Assembly: GCA_964567085.1 (NCBI GenBank)
Contig: CAZMKU010000042.1
Span: 1-13,187 of the forward strand
DNA: 13,187 nucleotides
DNA from: SVTX01 sp964567085
GTDB lineage: Bacteria > Bacillota > Clostridia > Oscillospirales > CAG-272
Direction of reading: 5' to 3'
The position numbers were made by a program, and so were the translations under genes. The notes under the pieces were generated by a model. It was not told the DNA's origin. It ran no database searches and saw only the letters and a program-made list of their open reading frames with translations. Of this stretch, positions 7,257 to 13,187 are shown in pieces; the first letter of the stretch is position 1, and the number at the start of each line of letters is the position of its first letter.

Positions 7257-8051
7257 TCAATTCAAGAGCATACGGTCGTTTGCGATCTCACTTCCGCTTG
7301 CCTTTGAGAACATTGTAAGGAGCTGCTCAACGGTGAGCTTTTTCTTTTCCTCGCCGCTGATGTCGAGAATAATATTTCCGTTGTGCATCATAATAATGCG
7401 GTTTCCGTACGCTATAGCGTCGTGCATATTATGAGTGATCATAAGTGTCGTAAGCTTATTTTCGCTGACAATCTTATTGGTGATCTCAAGCACCTTTGCC
7501 GCGGTCTTGGGGTCAAGCGCCGCCGTGTGCTCGTCAAGAAGCAAGAGCTTCGGCTTCTTCATAGCCGCCATAAGAAGCGTTATCGCCTGCCTCTGACCGC
7601 CCGAGAGAAGTCCCATCTTCGTTGTAAGTCTGTCCTCAAGTCCAAGGTCGAGCTGTGCCAGCTGCTCGCGGTACTTCGCTCTGTCCTTGCCGCGTATTGC
7701 CCATCTTACGCCTCGTCTGTGTCCTCGGCTATCGGCAATAGACATATTCTCCTCAACCCACATATCCGACGCGGTGCCGAGTCTGGGATCTTGAAAAACC
7801 CTGCCTATATAGGCCGCTCTTTTATATTCGGGAAGACGGGTAACGTCAACACCGTCGATAATAACCTGTCCTTCGTCAATGGAATACGCGCCCGAGATGA
7901 CGTTGAGCATAGTGGATTTACCCGCGCCGTTACCGCCGATAACCGTCACGAAATCACCGTCGTTAAGAGTCAGGGAAAGTCCCTCGAACACCTTTTTCTC
8001 GTTTATAGTGCCCTCGTTGAAGGTCTTATGAACATCTCTTATCTCAAGCAT
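7257..8051 (-). CDS. ABC transporter ATP-binding protein (COG1101 type)
   Basis: A 264-residue ATPase with a complete motif set: Walker A GGNGAGKST (39-47), Q-loop Q87, signature LSGGQ (149-153), Walker B LLLLDE (169-174) and switch histidine H207. The stretch after Walker B, 'DEHTAALDP', is characteristic of the COG1101 ATPases that partner COG4120 permeases and COG2984 binding proteins, a group including the TrpXYZ-like importers of Firmicutes (family knowledge). It should drive import from the cytoplasmic face. The start overlaps the permease stop by 8 bases, and a GGGGG-rich ribosome site lies inside the permease gene, so the two are translationally coupled. Confidence 0.93.
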   Translation of the reverse strand: MLEIRDVHKTFNEGTINEKKVFEGLSLTLNDGDFVTVIGGNGAGKSTMLNVISGAYSIDEGQVIIDGVDVTRLPEYKRAAYIGRVFQDPRLGTASDMWVEENMSIADSRGHRRGVRWAIRGKDRAKYREQLAQLDLGLEDRLTTKMGLLSGGQRQAITLLMAAMKKPKLLLLDEHTAALDPKTAAKVLEITNKIVSENKLTTLMITHNMHDAIAYGNRIIMMHNGNIILDISGEEKKKLTVEQLLTMFSKASGSEIANDRMLLN

Positions 8052-8970
8052 TCTTACTTACCCCCTTCTTCTTTTTCTTCTTTCTCAAATGAGATTTCAG
8101 ATAAGGAACTCCCAGGAAGAGCGCAACCACGAGAGCCGAAAGCATCTTCAAAAGCTCGCTGGGAAGTCCTAAGAAAATAACCGTCTGGAATACAAGCCAG
8201 TAGATTATCGCGCCGCATGCGACGAAGAGGAGTCGGAGCGCAAAGTTTGTGGTCTTCTTCTGGAAGAGCGCCTCGCCGACGATAACCGCCGCCAGGCCGA
8301 TAACGATAGCTCCTCTGCCCATATTAATGTCAGCCGCGCCCTGCTGCTGAGCCAGAAGCGCGCCCGAGAGAGCAACCACGCCGTTTGAGAGCGCAAGACC
8401 GAATACCTTTGTAAAGCTCGTATTGATGCCCTGCGCGCGAGACATTTCAAGATTGCAGCCCGTGGAACGAAGCGACATACCCATCTCCGTTCCGAAGAAC
8501 CAATAAAGAATAGCGATAAGCACCGCGACGAAGCCCGCCAAAATCGCAAGCGTTGTATAAATCTGCGCCACGTTACCCGAAATAAGCACCTTATCGCCGT
8601 ACTTAAATCTCGAGAGCGCAATATTAGCCTTGCTTCCCATAATAAGAAGGTTGACAGACCAGAGCATAAGCTGAGTCAGAATACCTGCCAGGATAGCGGG
8701 AATGCCAAGAGTCGTATGGAGAAGTCCCGTAATAAGACCTGCTACCATACCCGCAAGTATTGCGCAAGCTATAGCTATCCAGACGTTCACGCCATTAGTT
8801 ATAAGCACGGTACAAACCGCCGCGCCCGTAGTGATCGAGCCGTCGACAGTCAGGTCAGCCACGTCAAGCACCTTGAACGTAATATAAAGGCCTATCGCCA
8901 TAATACCCCAGACAAGTCCCTGCGCAACCGCTCCCGGCAGAGTACCAAGCCAATTCATAAACATATCCAT
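8044..8970 (-). CDS. ABC transporter permease (COG4120 type)
   Basis: A 308-residue integral membrane protein of the branched-chain-type permease fold, with about nine hydrophobic segments. These run from roughly residue 13 ('GAVAQGLVWGIMAIGLYITF') to roughly 290, followed by a lysine-rich cytoplasmic tail ('LRKKKKKKG'). The 'DLTVDGSITTGAAV' segment after the first helix is typical of COG4120. It forms the membrane channel for the binding protein encoded upstream and the ATPase encoded downstream, probably as a homodimer because only one permease gene is present. The ATG at 8968-8970 has GAGAGGA at 8 bases. A strong hairpin (9018-9056) separates it from the binding-protein gene. Confidence 0.92.
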   Translation of the reverse strand: MDMFMNWLGTLPGAVAQGLVWGIMAIGLYITFKVLDVADLTVDGSITTGAAVCTVLITNGVNVWIAIACAILAGMVAGLITGLLHTTLGIPAILAGILTQLMLWSVNLLIMGSKANIALSRFKYGDKVLISGNVAQIYTTLAILAGFVAVLIAILYWFFGTEMGMSLRSTGCNLEMSRAQGINTSFTKVFGLALSNGVVALSGALLAQQQGAADINMGRGAIVIGLAAVIVGEALFQKKTTNFALRLLFVACGAIIYWLVFQTVIFLGLPSELLKMLSALVVALFLGVPYLKSHLRKKKKKKGVSKNA

Positions 8971-9017
8971 TTTATAAATCCTCTCTTTCTTATTGCCTAA
9001 GAAAGTCCTTATTTAAT

Positions 9018-9056
9018 GCTTTCGCCTGCGAGAGAATTCCCCCGCAGGCCAAAAGC
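9018..9056 (-). other. Intercistronic hairpin between binding-protein and permease genes
   Basis: Arms 9018-9030 and 9043-9056 pair as GCTTT(C)GCCTGCG with CGCAGGC(C)AAAAGC, with one small internal irregularity. On the transcript the stem is followed by AUUAAAUAAGG rather than a U run, so full termination is unlikely. Such hairpins often stabilise the upstream binding-protein mRNA or let only part of transcription pass, giving more binding protein than permease (established for other ABC operons, inferred here). Confidence 0.65.
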
Positions 9057-9069
9057 GTTATTTTTTCAA

Positions 9070-10062
9070 TTATTCTTCGGTAACGATCGCCACGTAGCCC
9101 TTGGCTTCAAGAGCCGCCGTGTCGATACCAAGCTCCGCGCATCTTTCCGCGTTGTACTTCTTTGTGAAAACGGCCGCATACTCGATCTTCATTTCCTCAA
9201 CCTTTGCATCGCCCTTAAGGATCTTTATTGCCATCTCTGCGGTAGCAACACCGAGGTCGTAGTAGTCGATAGAAAGCGTAGCAACGCCACAGCCCGCGCA
9301 GATGCCCTCCTCGCCCGCGATCACGGGCGTATTTCCTATAACGCCGCTGATTGTCTCCGTACAGCTTGCCGCCGTATTGTCGGTAGGAATGTAGATAACG
9401 TCAGCGAAGGATGCAGCTGCAGCCGCAACGGACGTTACGTCGTTGGAGTCAGTGAACGCGCAGTCCTTGATGTTTGCTTCGGAAAGGCCCTTCGCAACGA
9501 GAAGTCTTTTGATCTCCTTTACCTGATACTCGGAGTTTGGTTCGGAGGAGCAATAAAGAAGCGCAACCTTTTCTGCCTCGGGATAGAGGTCAATTATCAT
9601 ATTTGCCTGCTCCGCAAGAGGGGCGAGGTCGCTCGTACCCGATACGTTGGAGCCAACGAGACCGTCAAAGCCATCTATGCCGAGAGCCACGCCGTATTCC
9701 GTAATTGACGTGCCGAGAACGGGAATGCTTTCCTGCTGAGCCGCAGCCTGAAGCGCGGGGGTGGCGTTCGCCATAATAAGATCAACCTTCTTTGATACGA
9801 AGTTGTTTACAATGGTCGTACACGTAGCGGGATCGTTGCTCGCGTTTTCCTCGAGAATGGTGATCTTGTCGCCGAATTCAGCCTTGAGTGTATCGACAAA
9901 GCCCTTCGTCGCAGCGTCAAGCGCGGGATGCTGAACGAGCTGGCATACGCCAACCGTATACGTTTCGTCCGCGTTATCTTCCTTGTCACAGGATACCGCT
10001 GTCATTACCAATGAGAGAACAATCACGATCGCAAGTGTGAGTGATAAGATCTTCTTTTTCAT
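9070..10062 (-). CDS. ABC transporter substrate-binding lipoprotein (COG2984, TrpX-like)
   Basis: A 330-residue binding protein. A Lys-rich start (MKKK), a hydrophobic core (5-20) and 'TAVSC' with C25 form a lipoprotein signal, so it should be anchored outside the membrane. The mature part is a periplasmic-binding-protein fold of the ABC_sub_bind family. Recognisable stretches are 'YTVGVCQLVQHPALDAATKGF' (from about 35), 'VDLIMANATPALQAA' and 'VALLYCSSEPNSEYQVKEI'. Relatives include TrpX of streptococci, proposed to bind tryptophan or tyrosine. The ligand here cannot be read from sequence. It is the first gene of a four-gene operon with permease, ATPase and esterase. The ATG has AGAGG at 8 bases. 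The leader is short and has no T-box. Confidence 0.9.
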   Translation of the reverse strand: MKKKILSLTLAIVIVLSLVMTAVSCDKEDNADETYTVGVCQLVQHPALDAATKGFVDTLKAEFGDKITILEENASNDPATCTTIVNNFVSKKVDLIMANATPALQAAAQQESIPVLGTSITEYGVALGIDGFDGLVGSNVSGTSDLAPLAEQANMIIDLYPEAEKVALLYCSSEPNSEYQVKEIKRLLVAKGLSEANIKDCAFTDSNDVTSVAAAAASFADVIYIPTDNTAASCTETISGVIGNTPVIAGEEGICAGCGVATLSIDYYDLGVATAEMAIKILKGDAKVEEMKIEYAAVFTKKYNAERCAELGIDTAALEAKGYVAIVTEE

Positions 10063-10120
10063 TTTACATACCTCTTTCCCTTGTCAAAGCTTTTCTTCAA
10101 CAAATTATAAAAGTATAATA

Positions 10121-10149
10121 ATTATATCACTAAATATTACGTTTGTCAA
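10121..10149 (-). promoter_or_regulatory. Promoter of the ABC importer/esterase operon
   Basis: Perfect consensus on the minus strand: -35 TTGACA (10144-10149), 17-base spacer ending AGTGA, -10 TATAAT (10121-10126). The ATG follows about 59 bases after the -10, a leader too short for a T-box. High basal expression is expected unless repressed. Confidence 0.88.
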
Positions 10150-10210
10150 TAATTTGTTATATTTTCGTCAATCTGCACAGAAATACCATTTCATTCTCAC
10201 TAACATAAAC

Positions 10211-10247
10211 AAAAACGGCACTTGCCATAACGCAAATGCCGTTTTTT
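10211..10247 (-). terminator. Terminator of the cytidylate-kinase-like gene
   Basis: AAAAACGGCACTTGC (10211-10225) pairs with GCAAATGCCGTTTTT (10232-10246) with one mismatch and a 6-base loop. It lies about 26 bases after the stop codon and ends in a T run on the minus strand. The plus strand also has a T run, but no plus-strand gene is nearby. Confidence 0.85.
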
Positions 10248-10272
10248 ATATTCTGAATTATCCTTTCGGAAT

Positions 10273-10887
10273 TTATTCTTCCCAGCTCTCTCTTATGATC
10301 TTCTCAAGAATATCAACGCAGCCGTCAACTCCAAAGGTGCTGCTATCGAGCATAATGTGATAGTTATCGCACATTCCCCACTCCTTCATAGCGAAGTTGC
10401 GGTAATATACTCTGCGCTTGGCGTCCTTATCGCGAAGTCTGTTTTCCGTCTTGTAGTCGATCTTACCGTAATGCGTCTCAACTCTGTTCTTGCGGAATTC
10501 CATATCAGCGCGGATAAATACGTTAAGACAATCCTCTCTGTCCTGAAGCACAAAATCCGCTCCGCGTCCGATAATAACGCAATTGCCCTCCTCGGCAACG
10601 GATTTAATGGCGTTCACCTGAGCTATCTGCACCTGATTTGCAAACGACAGAGTTCCCATAACGTCTCCGCCCGCCTGCATCGCGATCGTATAAAGGAAGC
10701 TGCTCTTGTGAGTTGCGTATTCGTCGTATTTTTCAACTATCTCGCGGGAAAGTCCGCTCGCCTCCATAACGTCCTCGATAAGATCCTTATCGTAAAAACG
10801 GTATCCGAGTCTTTCGGCAAGCTTTCTGCCGACTGTGCGGCCTCCGCTTCCAAACTCGCGGCTTATCGTAATTATAGTCTTTTTCAT
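10273..10887 (-). CDS. Cytidylate kinase-like family protein
   Basis: A 204-residue P-loop protein. Translation is placed at the ATG 10885-10887 because an AGGGGGG ribosome site lies 7 bases upstream. An alternative GTG start at 10906-10908 would bury that site. The N-terminus 'IITISREFGSGGRTVGRKLAERLG' carries GSGG at 13-16, the atypical nucleotide-binding loop of the Cytidylate_kin2 family, which lacks the usual GK(S/T). 'CVIIGRGADFVL' (103-114) and the basic 'DKDAKRRVYYRNF' (153-165, LID-like) follow. Members are common in Clostridia as a second kinase besides the canonical cmk. Phosphorylation of a nucleoside monophosphate is assumed but rarely tested. It is monocistronic, with its own promoter and terminator, and diverges from mntP. 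Confidence 0.85.
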   Translation of the reverse strand: MKKTIITISREFGSGGRTVGRKLAERLGYRFYDKDLIEDVMEASGLSREIVEKYDEYATHKSSFLYTIAMQAGGDVMGTLSFANQVQIAQVNAIKSVAEEGNCVIIGRGADFVLQDREDCLNVFIRADMEFRKNRVETHYGKIDYKTENRLRDKDAKRRVYYRNFAMKEWGMCDNYHIMLDSSTFGVDGCVDILEKIIRESWEE

Positions 10888-10922
10888 AGCAGTCCCCCCT
10901 ACGTTCACGGTATTCTTCTATC

Positions 10923-10951
10923 ATTTTAACACACTCTTTATTTTTTGTCAA
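10923..10951 (-). promoter_or_regulatory. Promoter of the cytidylate-kinase-like gene
   Basis: On the minus strand, -35 TTGACA (10946-10951), 17-base spacer ending TGTGT, -10 TAAAAT (10923-10928). It is back to back with the mntP promoter. The two -35 boxes are 30 bases apart. Confidence 0.82.
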
Positions 10952-10981
10952 GAATTCTTTTTCAAAATACCTGAATGTATA

Positions 10982-11010
10982 TTGACAAACTGATTGAAAT
11001 GTGATAGAAT
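10982..11010 (+). promoter_or_regulatory. mntP promoter
   Basis: -35 TTGACA (10982-10987), 17-base spacer ending TGTGA, -10 TAGAAT (11005-11010). Transcription should start near 11017, giving a leader of about 56 bases that contains the hairpin at 11023-11050. Confidence 0.85.
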
Positions 11011-11022
11011 GTCTTTTACACG

Positions 11023-11050
11023 TATCGGGACCATTATCCCGATATTTTTT
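11023..11050 (+). promoter_or_regulatory. Terminator-like hairpin in the mntP leader (candidate attenuator or operator)
   Basis: TATCGGGA (11023-11030) and TCCCGATA (11037-11044) form a perfect 8-bp stem with a 6-base loop, directly followed by six T (11045-11050). This has the form of an intrinsic terminator, but it sits between the mntP promoter and its start codon. The nearest gene upstream diverges, so it cannot be that gene's terminator. It could attenuate mntP, or the palindrome could be a repressor site in DNA. No larger riboswitch fold is evident. Confidence 0.6.
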
Positions 11051-11072
11051 ACCTCAAAGGAAGATAAAACAA

Positions 11073-11669
11073 ATGGGACCTATGTTTTTTATAACCAACG
11101 TCGGACTTGGCTTCAGTCTCGCAATGGACGCCTTCTCGGTTTCCTTGGCAAACGGACTCAACGAGCCGAAAATGAAAACACGAAAAATGTGCGGCATCGC
11201 GGGTGTTTTTGCGATCTTTCAGGCGCTTATGCCCTTTTTGGGCTGGATATGCATTCACACCGTGGTTCAGTATTTCACATGGTTTGAAGCGCTCATCCCC
11301 TGGATAGCTCTCATCCTGCTCTCGTTTATCGGCGGAAAAATGATATATGACGGTGTCAAGGAAAGCAACGAATGTGACACCGACGGCAGCTGCAACTGCT
11401 CAAAATTAACGTTCGGCGCGCTTATAGTTCAGGGCATCGCGACGTCGATCGACGCGCTCTCCGCGGGCTTCACTCTCGCAGAATACGACCTTGTCCTCGC
11501 GCTCGTCGCAGTCGCTATTATCGCTATCGTTACCTTTATTATCTGTATGGCGGGCATTTTCATCGGAAAAAAGGCGGGCAACAAGCTCGAAAAGAAGGCT
11601 TGCATATTCGGAGGCGTTATTCTTATTCTCATCGGCATCGAAATATTCGTAAACGGCGTATTCTTTTAA
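11073..11669 (+). CDS. mntP: Manganese efflux pump MntP
   Basis: A 198-residue membrane protein with six predicted helices arranged as two related halves. 'LAMDAFSVSLANGL' (D19) and 'GIATSIDALSAGF' (D127) are the two halves' conserved acidic motifs, matching the aspartates needed for Mn(II) export in E. coli MntP. It should export manganese across the cytoplasmic membrane. The ATG at 11073 was chosen because GGAAG lies 9 bases upstream. An upstream GTG (11001) would overlap the promoter -10 and is not credible. The loop between the halves (about 96-110) is rich in acidic residues and cysteine (E97, E100, C101, D102, D104, C107, C109). The promoter, a leader hairpin and a downstream terminator make it a separate unit. 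Confidence 0.93.
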   Translation: MGPMFFITNVGLGFSLAMDAFSVSLANGLNEPKMKTRKMCGIAGVFAIFQALMPFLGWICIHTVVQYFTWFEALIPWIALILLSFIGGKMIYDGVKESNECDTDGSCNCSKLTFGALIVQGIATSIDALSAGFTLAEYDLVLALVAVAIIAIVTFIICMAGIFIGKKAGNKLEKKACIFGGVILILIGIEIFVNGVFF

Positions 11670-11701
11670 AAAACTTTTCGACATTCCATAAAGCAATATG
11701 T

Positions 11702-11750
11702 AAACCCCCGACGGAAGCTGTCGCAAGGCAGTCCCTTTCGGGGGTTTTTT
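11702..11750 (+). terminator. mntP terminator
   Basis: AAACCCCCGA (11702-11711) pairs with TCGGGGGTTT (11738-11747), followed by more T to 11750. Shorter GGA/TCC and CTG/CAG pairs continue the stem inside. It begins 33 bases after the mntP stop. Confidence 0.92.
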
Positions 11751-11765
11751 GTCGTTCGGTTTTCC

Positions 11766-11794
11766 TTGACACGCAAAGGGTTTATTGCTATAAT
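11766..11794 (+). promoter_or_regulatory. Promoter of the LRR lipoprotein gene
   Basis: Perfect consensus: -35 TTGACA (11766-11771), 17-base spacer ending TTGC (TGn), -10 TATAAT (11789-11794). The start codon lies 73 bases after the -10. Confidence 0.88.
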
Positions 11795-11867
11795 GCTCTT
11801 ACAGTCCACGGCGAGATCCAACACGATGCGCACGCGTTTGTTTTGCCAAAGTCAAAAGGAGAGAACT

Positions 11868-12656
11868 ATGTTTAAATTCAAAATCAAGGGCAACGTAAAG
11901 CTGATATCAATATTAGCCGCGACCGCGGTAATTCTCACACTCATAATTTGTCTTTTCGCCTGCTCGGGCGCGAAAAAGACCTCAGACGCCGAGCAACCGA
12001 CCGAAGCTGCCAAGGACGAGACGCCGACCGAGACCGACACGTCGGTCTACACCGCGCCTATATACCAGAGCCCGCCCGCAGAGAATGAAGAAACGAGCGA
12101 GGAGGAAACGACGACCGAGGAGGTAACCACCGAAGCGCCCCGTGAAAAATCCCTCGCATTTACGTCAAACGGAAACGGTACGTGCACGGTAACGGGGCTT
12201 GGAGACATCACGGACTCCTGCATTATAATTCCCGAAAAAAGTCCTGACGGCGAGGTCGTAACGGGTATCGGCGACAAGGCTTTCTACGGAAATATCAGCA
12301 TAAACGCGGTGCAGATCCCCTCAACCGTCACTCATATCGGAAATATGGCGTTCGGCGGCTGCACGTCGCTTATCTACATTTCCGTCAACAAAGACAACAA
12401 ATCCTTTACAGACGTAAACGGAATTCTGTTTTCCGCAGATATGGAGAAGCTTATTCACTACCCCGCGCTCAAGGGCGACGATACTCTGACGCTTCAGGGC
12501 ACGCTCACGTCCATCCTGGATATGGCGTTCTATAACTGCTCGGCGCTTAAATACATCAATTTCGATGGCACTATGTCCGAATGGGCGTCCGTCCGCATCG
12601 GTGAGCTCAATTACGGCCTGTTCGCAGTCGCCGTAAGCTGTAAGGATTCGAAATAA
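11868..12656 (+). CDS. BspA-type leucine-rich-repeat lipoprotein
   Basis: A 262-residue surface lipoprotein. Residues 1-31 form a basic-then-hydrophobic signal ending in the lipobox LFAC (C32). A Thr/Glu/Pro-rich linker follows (33-93). From about 95 there is a BspA-like (LRR_5) domain: 'NGTCTVTGLG', then 'VTGIGDKAFYGN' and 'VTHIGNMAFGGCTSLIYISV'. It closes with 'FDGTMSEWASVRIGELNYGLF' (232-252), the usual end cap of such domains. With only two or three repeats it is short for the group. BspA-type repeats mediate surface contacts in some bacteria, but no ligand can be named here. The ATG at 11868 has AGGAGA 6 bases upstream. A longer frame from 11766 starts inside the promoter and is rejected. 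It is monocistronic. Confidence 0.88.
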   Translation: MFKFKIKGNVKLISILAATAVILTLIICLFACSGAKKTSDAEQPTEAAKDETPTETDTSVYTAPIYQSPPAENEETSEEETTTEEVTTEAPREKSLAFTSNGNGTCTVTGLGDITDSCIIIPEKSPDGEVVTGIGDKAFYGNISINAVQIPSTVTHIGNMAFGGCTSLIYISVNKDNKSFTDVNGILFSADMEKLIHYPALKGDDTLTLQGTLTSILDMAFYNCSALKYINFDGTMSEWASVRIGELNYGLFAVAVSCKDSK

Positions 12657-12658
12657 AA

Positions 12659-12692
12659 TAAAACTGCTATCGCGGTCGCGATAGCAGTTTTA
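12659..12692. terminator. Bidirectional terminator shared by the LRR lipoprotein gene and prfC
   Basis: TAAAACTGCTATCGCG (12659-12674) and CGCGATAGCAGTTTTA (12677-12692) are perfect inverted copies separated by two bases. The stem in RNA will be slightly shorter, to allow a loop. T runs flank both strands, and it lies between two convergent stop codons, 2 bases from the lipoprotein gene and 3 from prfC. Confidence 0.93.
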
Positions 12693-12695
12693 TTT

Positions 12696-13187
12696 TTACC
12701 ACTTATTAAATTCCGACAAAACAAGTCCTTCGTTATTTTCAAGCGCGAAGTTTACCGCCCACTGACCGGGGAAAACGAGCAAGCTGTTACCTCTGACGTC
12801 AAGCACGTGTCTTGTGTCGCCCGTGAGTCGAAGCTTTGACGGCTCGCAGGGCGTTTTTTCGATATATCTTATCTGATCGTGAGGAAGATCCATTCTCGAA
12901 TAGCTCACGCCGTACTCGCTCTGCATTCTGAACTTCAACACGTCGAACTGAAGCACGCCTACAACGCCCACGATAACTCTTTCCATACCCGCATCGGGCA
13001 AAAAGAAGATCTGGATCGCACCCTCCTCGGCGATCTGCTCCATTCCCTTCTGGAACTGCTTACGCTTCATGGAATCTATCTGCTCAACGACCGCAAAATG
13101 CTCGGGAGCGAACGTGGGAATTCCCTTGAATTTAACCTTGAGCGGAGGCTCGCATATCGTGTCACCTATCGAGAAAATACCGGGGTC
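12696..13187 (-). CDS. prfC: Peptide chain release factor 3 (RF-3), C-terminal part (5' end outside window)
   Basis: The frame is open to the right edge and encodes the last 163 residues, starting DPGIFSIGDTI. 'FKGIPTFAPEHFA', 'MKRKQFQKGMEQIAEEGAIQIF' and 'VVGVLQFDVLKFRMQSEYGV' are highly characteristic of the C-terminal domain of RF-3. RF-3 is a GTPase that recycles RF-1 and RF-2 from the ribosome after peptide release. The G domain lies outside the window. The methionine at 13068-13070 is internal and not a start. The gene ends at TAA 12696-12698, just before the shared terminator. Confidence 0.95.
   Translation of the reverse strand, partial: DPGIFSIGDTICEPPLKVKFKGIPTFAPEHFAVVEQIDSMKRKQFQKGMEQIAEEGAIQIFFLPDAGMERVIVGVVGVLQFDVLKFRMQSEYGVSYSRMDLPHDQIRYIEKTPCEPSKLRLTGDTRHVLDVRGNSLLVFPGQWAVNFALENNEGLVLSEFNKW

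Noticed and set aside
6505..7434. Long plus-strand frame opposite the esterase and ATPase genes
   Set aside because: It crosses two well-supported minus-strand genes, and its translation is arginine-rich and family-less, as expected of a shadow frame.
10063..10120. T-box leader before the TrpX-like gene
   Set aside because: The distance from promoter to ATG is about 60 bases and no terminator/antiterminator pair or T-box sequence is present.
11001..11072. GTG start giving mntP 24 extra residues, possibly a leader peptide
   Set aside because: The GTG overlaps the promoter's extended -10 region, upstream of any transcript start. The ATG at 11073 has its own ribosome site and matches the family N-terminus.
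11011..11072. yybP-ykoY manganese riboswitch
   Set aside because: The leader is only about 56 bases and shows one simple hairpin, without the multi-helix junction of that class.
1..13187. CRISPR array, tRNA, rRNA, insertion sequence or prophage genes
   Set aside because: I found no regularly spaced repeats, cloverleaf, conserved ribosomal segment, transposase or phage structural motif on either strand.

Overview
The window looks like chromosomal DNA from an anaerobic, low-to-mid GC Gram-positive bacterium, most likely a gut member of the Clostridia. This is an inference from four things. The Shine-Dalgarno sites are strong GGAGG types. All six promoters that can be read are sigma-A-like, with a 17-base spacer and a TGn extended -10. 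The gene families are ones common in Clostridia (a BspA-type leucine-rich-repeat lipoprotein, a cytidylate-kinase-like protein, a GlpA/GlpB-like/DUF1667 set). Stem-loop terminators are plentiful.

Layout from left to right. Bases 1-296 hold the C-terminal end of a HipA-family kinase (+). It is followed by a decayed SWIM zinc-finger gene (315-584) with two in-frame stops and an apparent in-frame loss of the zinc finger itself. About 360 bases without an intact gene follow, holding two strong hairpins. From 948 to 10887 every gene is on the minus strand, in four transcription units: (i) pyruvate kinase, alone (948-2360); (ii) a tight three-gene redox operon, read as GlpA-like dehydrogenase with a BFD-type iron-sulfur domain, then GlpB-like FAD/NAD oxidoreductase, then a small DUF1667 cysteine protein (5569 down to 2531); (iii) an ABC importer operon, read as lipoprotein binding protein, intercistronic hairpin, permease, ATPase, then a cytoplasmic sialate-O-acetylesterase-like enzyme (10062 down to 5710); (iv) a cytidylate-kinase-like gene (10887-10273). 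Two plus-strand genes follow: the manganese exporter mntP (11073-11669) and a BspA-type LRR lipoprotein (11868-12656). The window ends inside prfC, encoding release factor RF-3 (minus, 12696 to the right edge).

How the parts work together. The redox operon probably oxidises glycerol-3-phosphate or a related 2-hydroxy substrate and passes electrons through FAD and a [2Fe-2S] centre to an undetermined acceptor. The importer belongs to the COG2984/COG4120/COG1101 class that includes TrpXYZ-like transporters, but it has no T-box leader, and a CE6-type esterase is translationally linked to it.

Most of the window is ordinary housekeeping and metabolism. The points most worth a second look are a terminator-like hairpin between the mntP promoter and its start codon, the esterase coupled to the ABC importer, and the broken SWIM gene behind hipA. 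I see no CRISPR array, tRNA, rRNA, transposase or prophage module.
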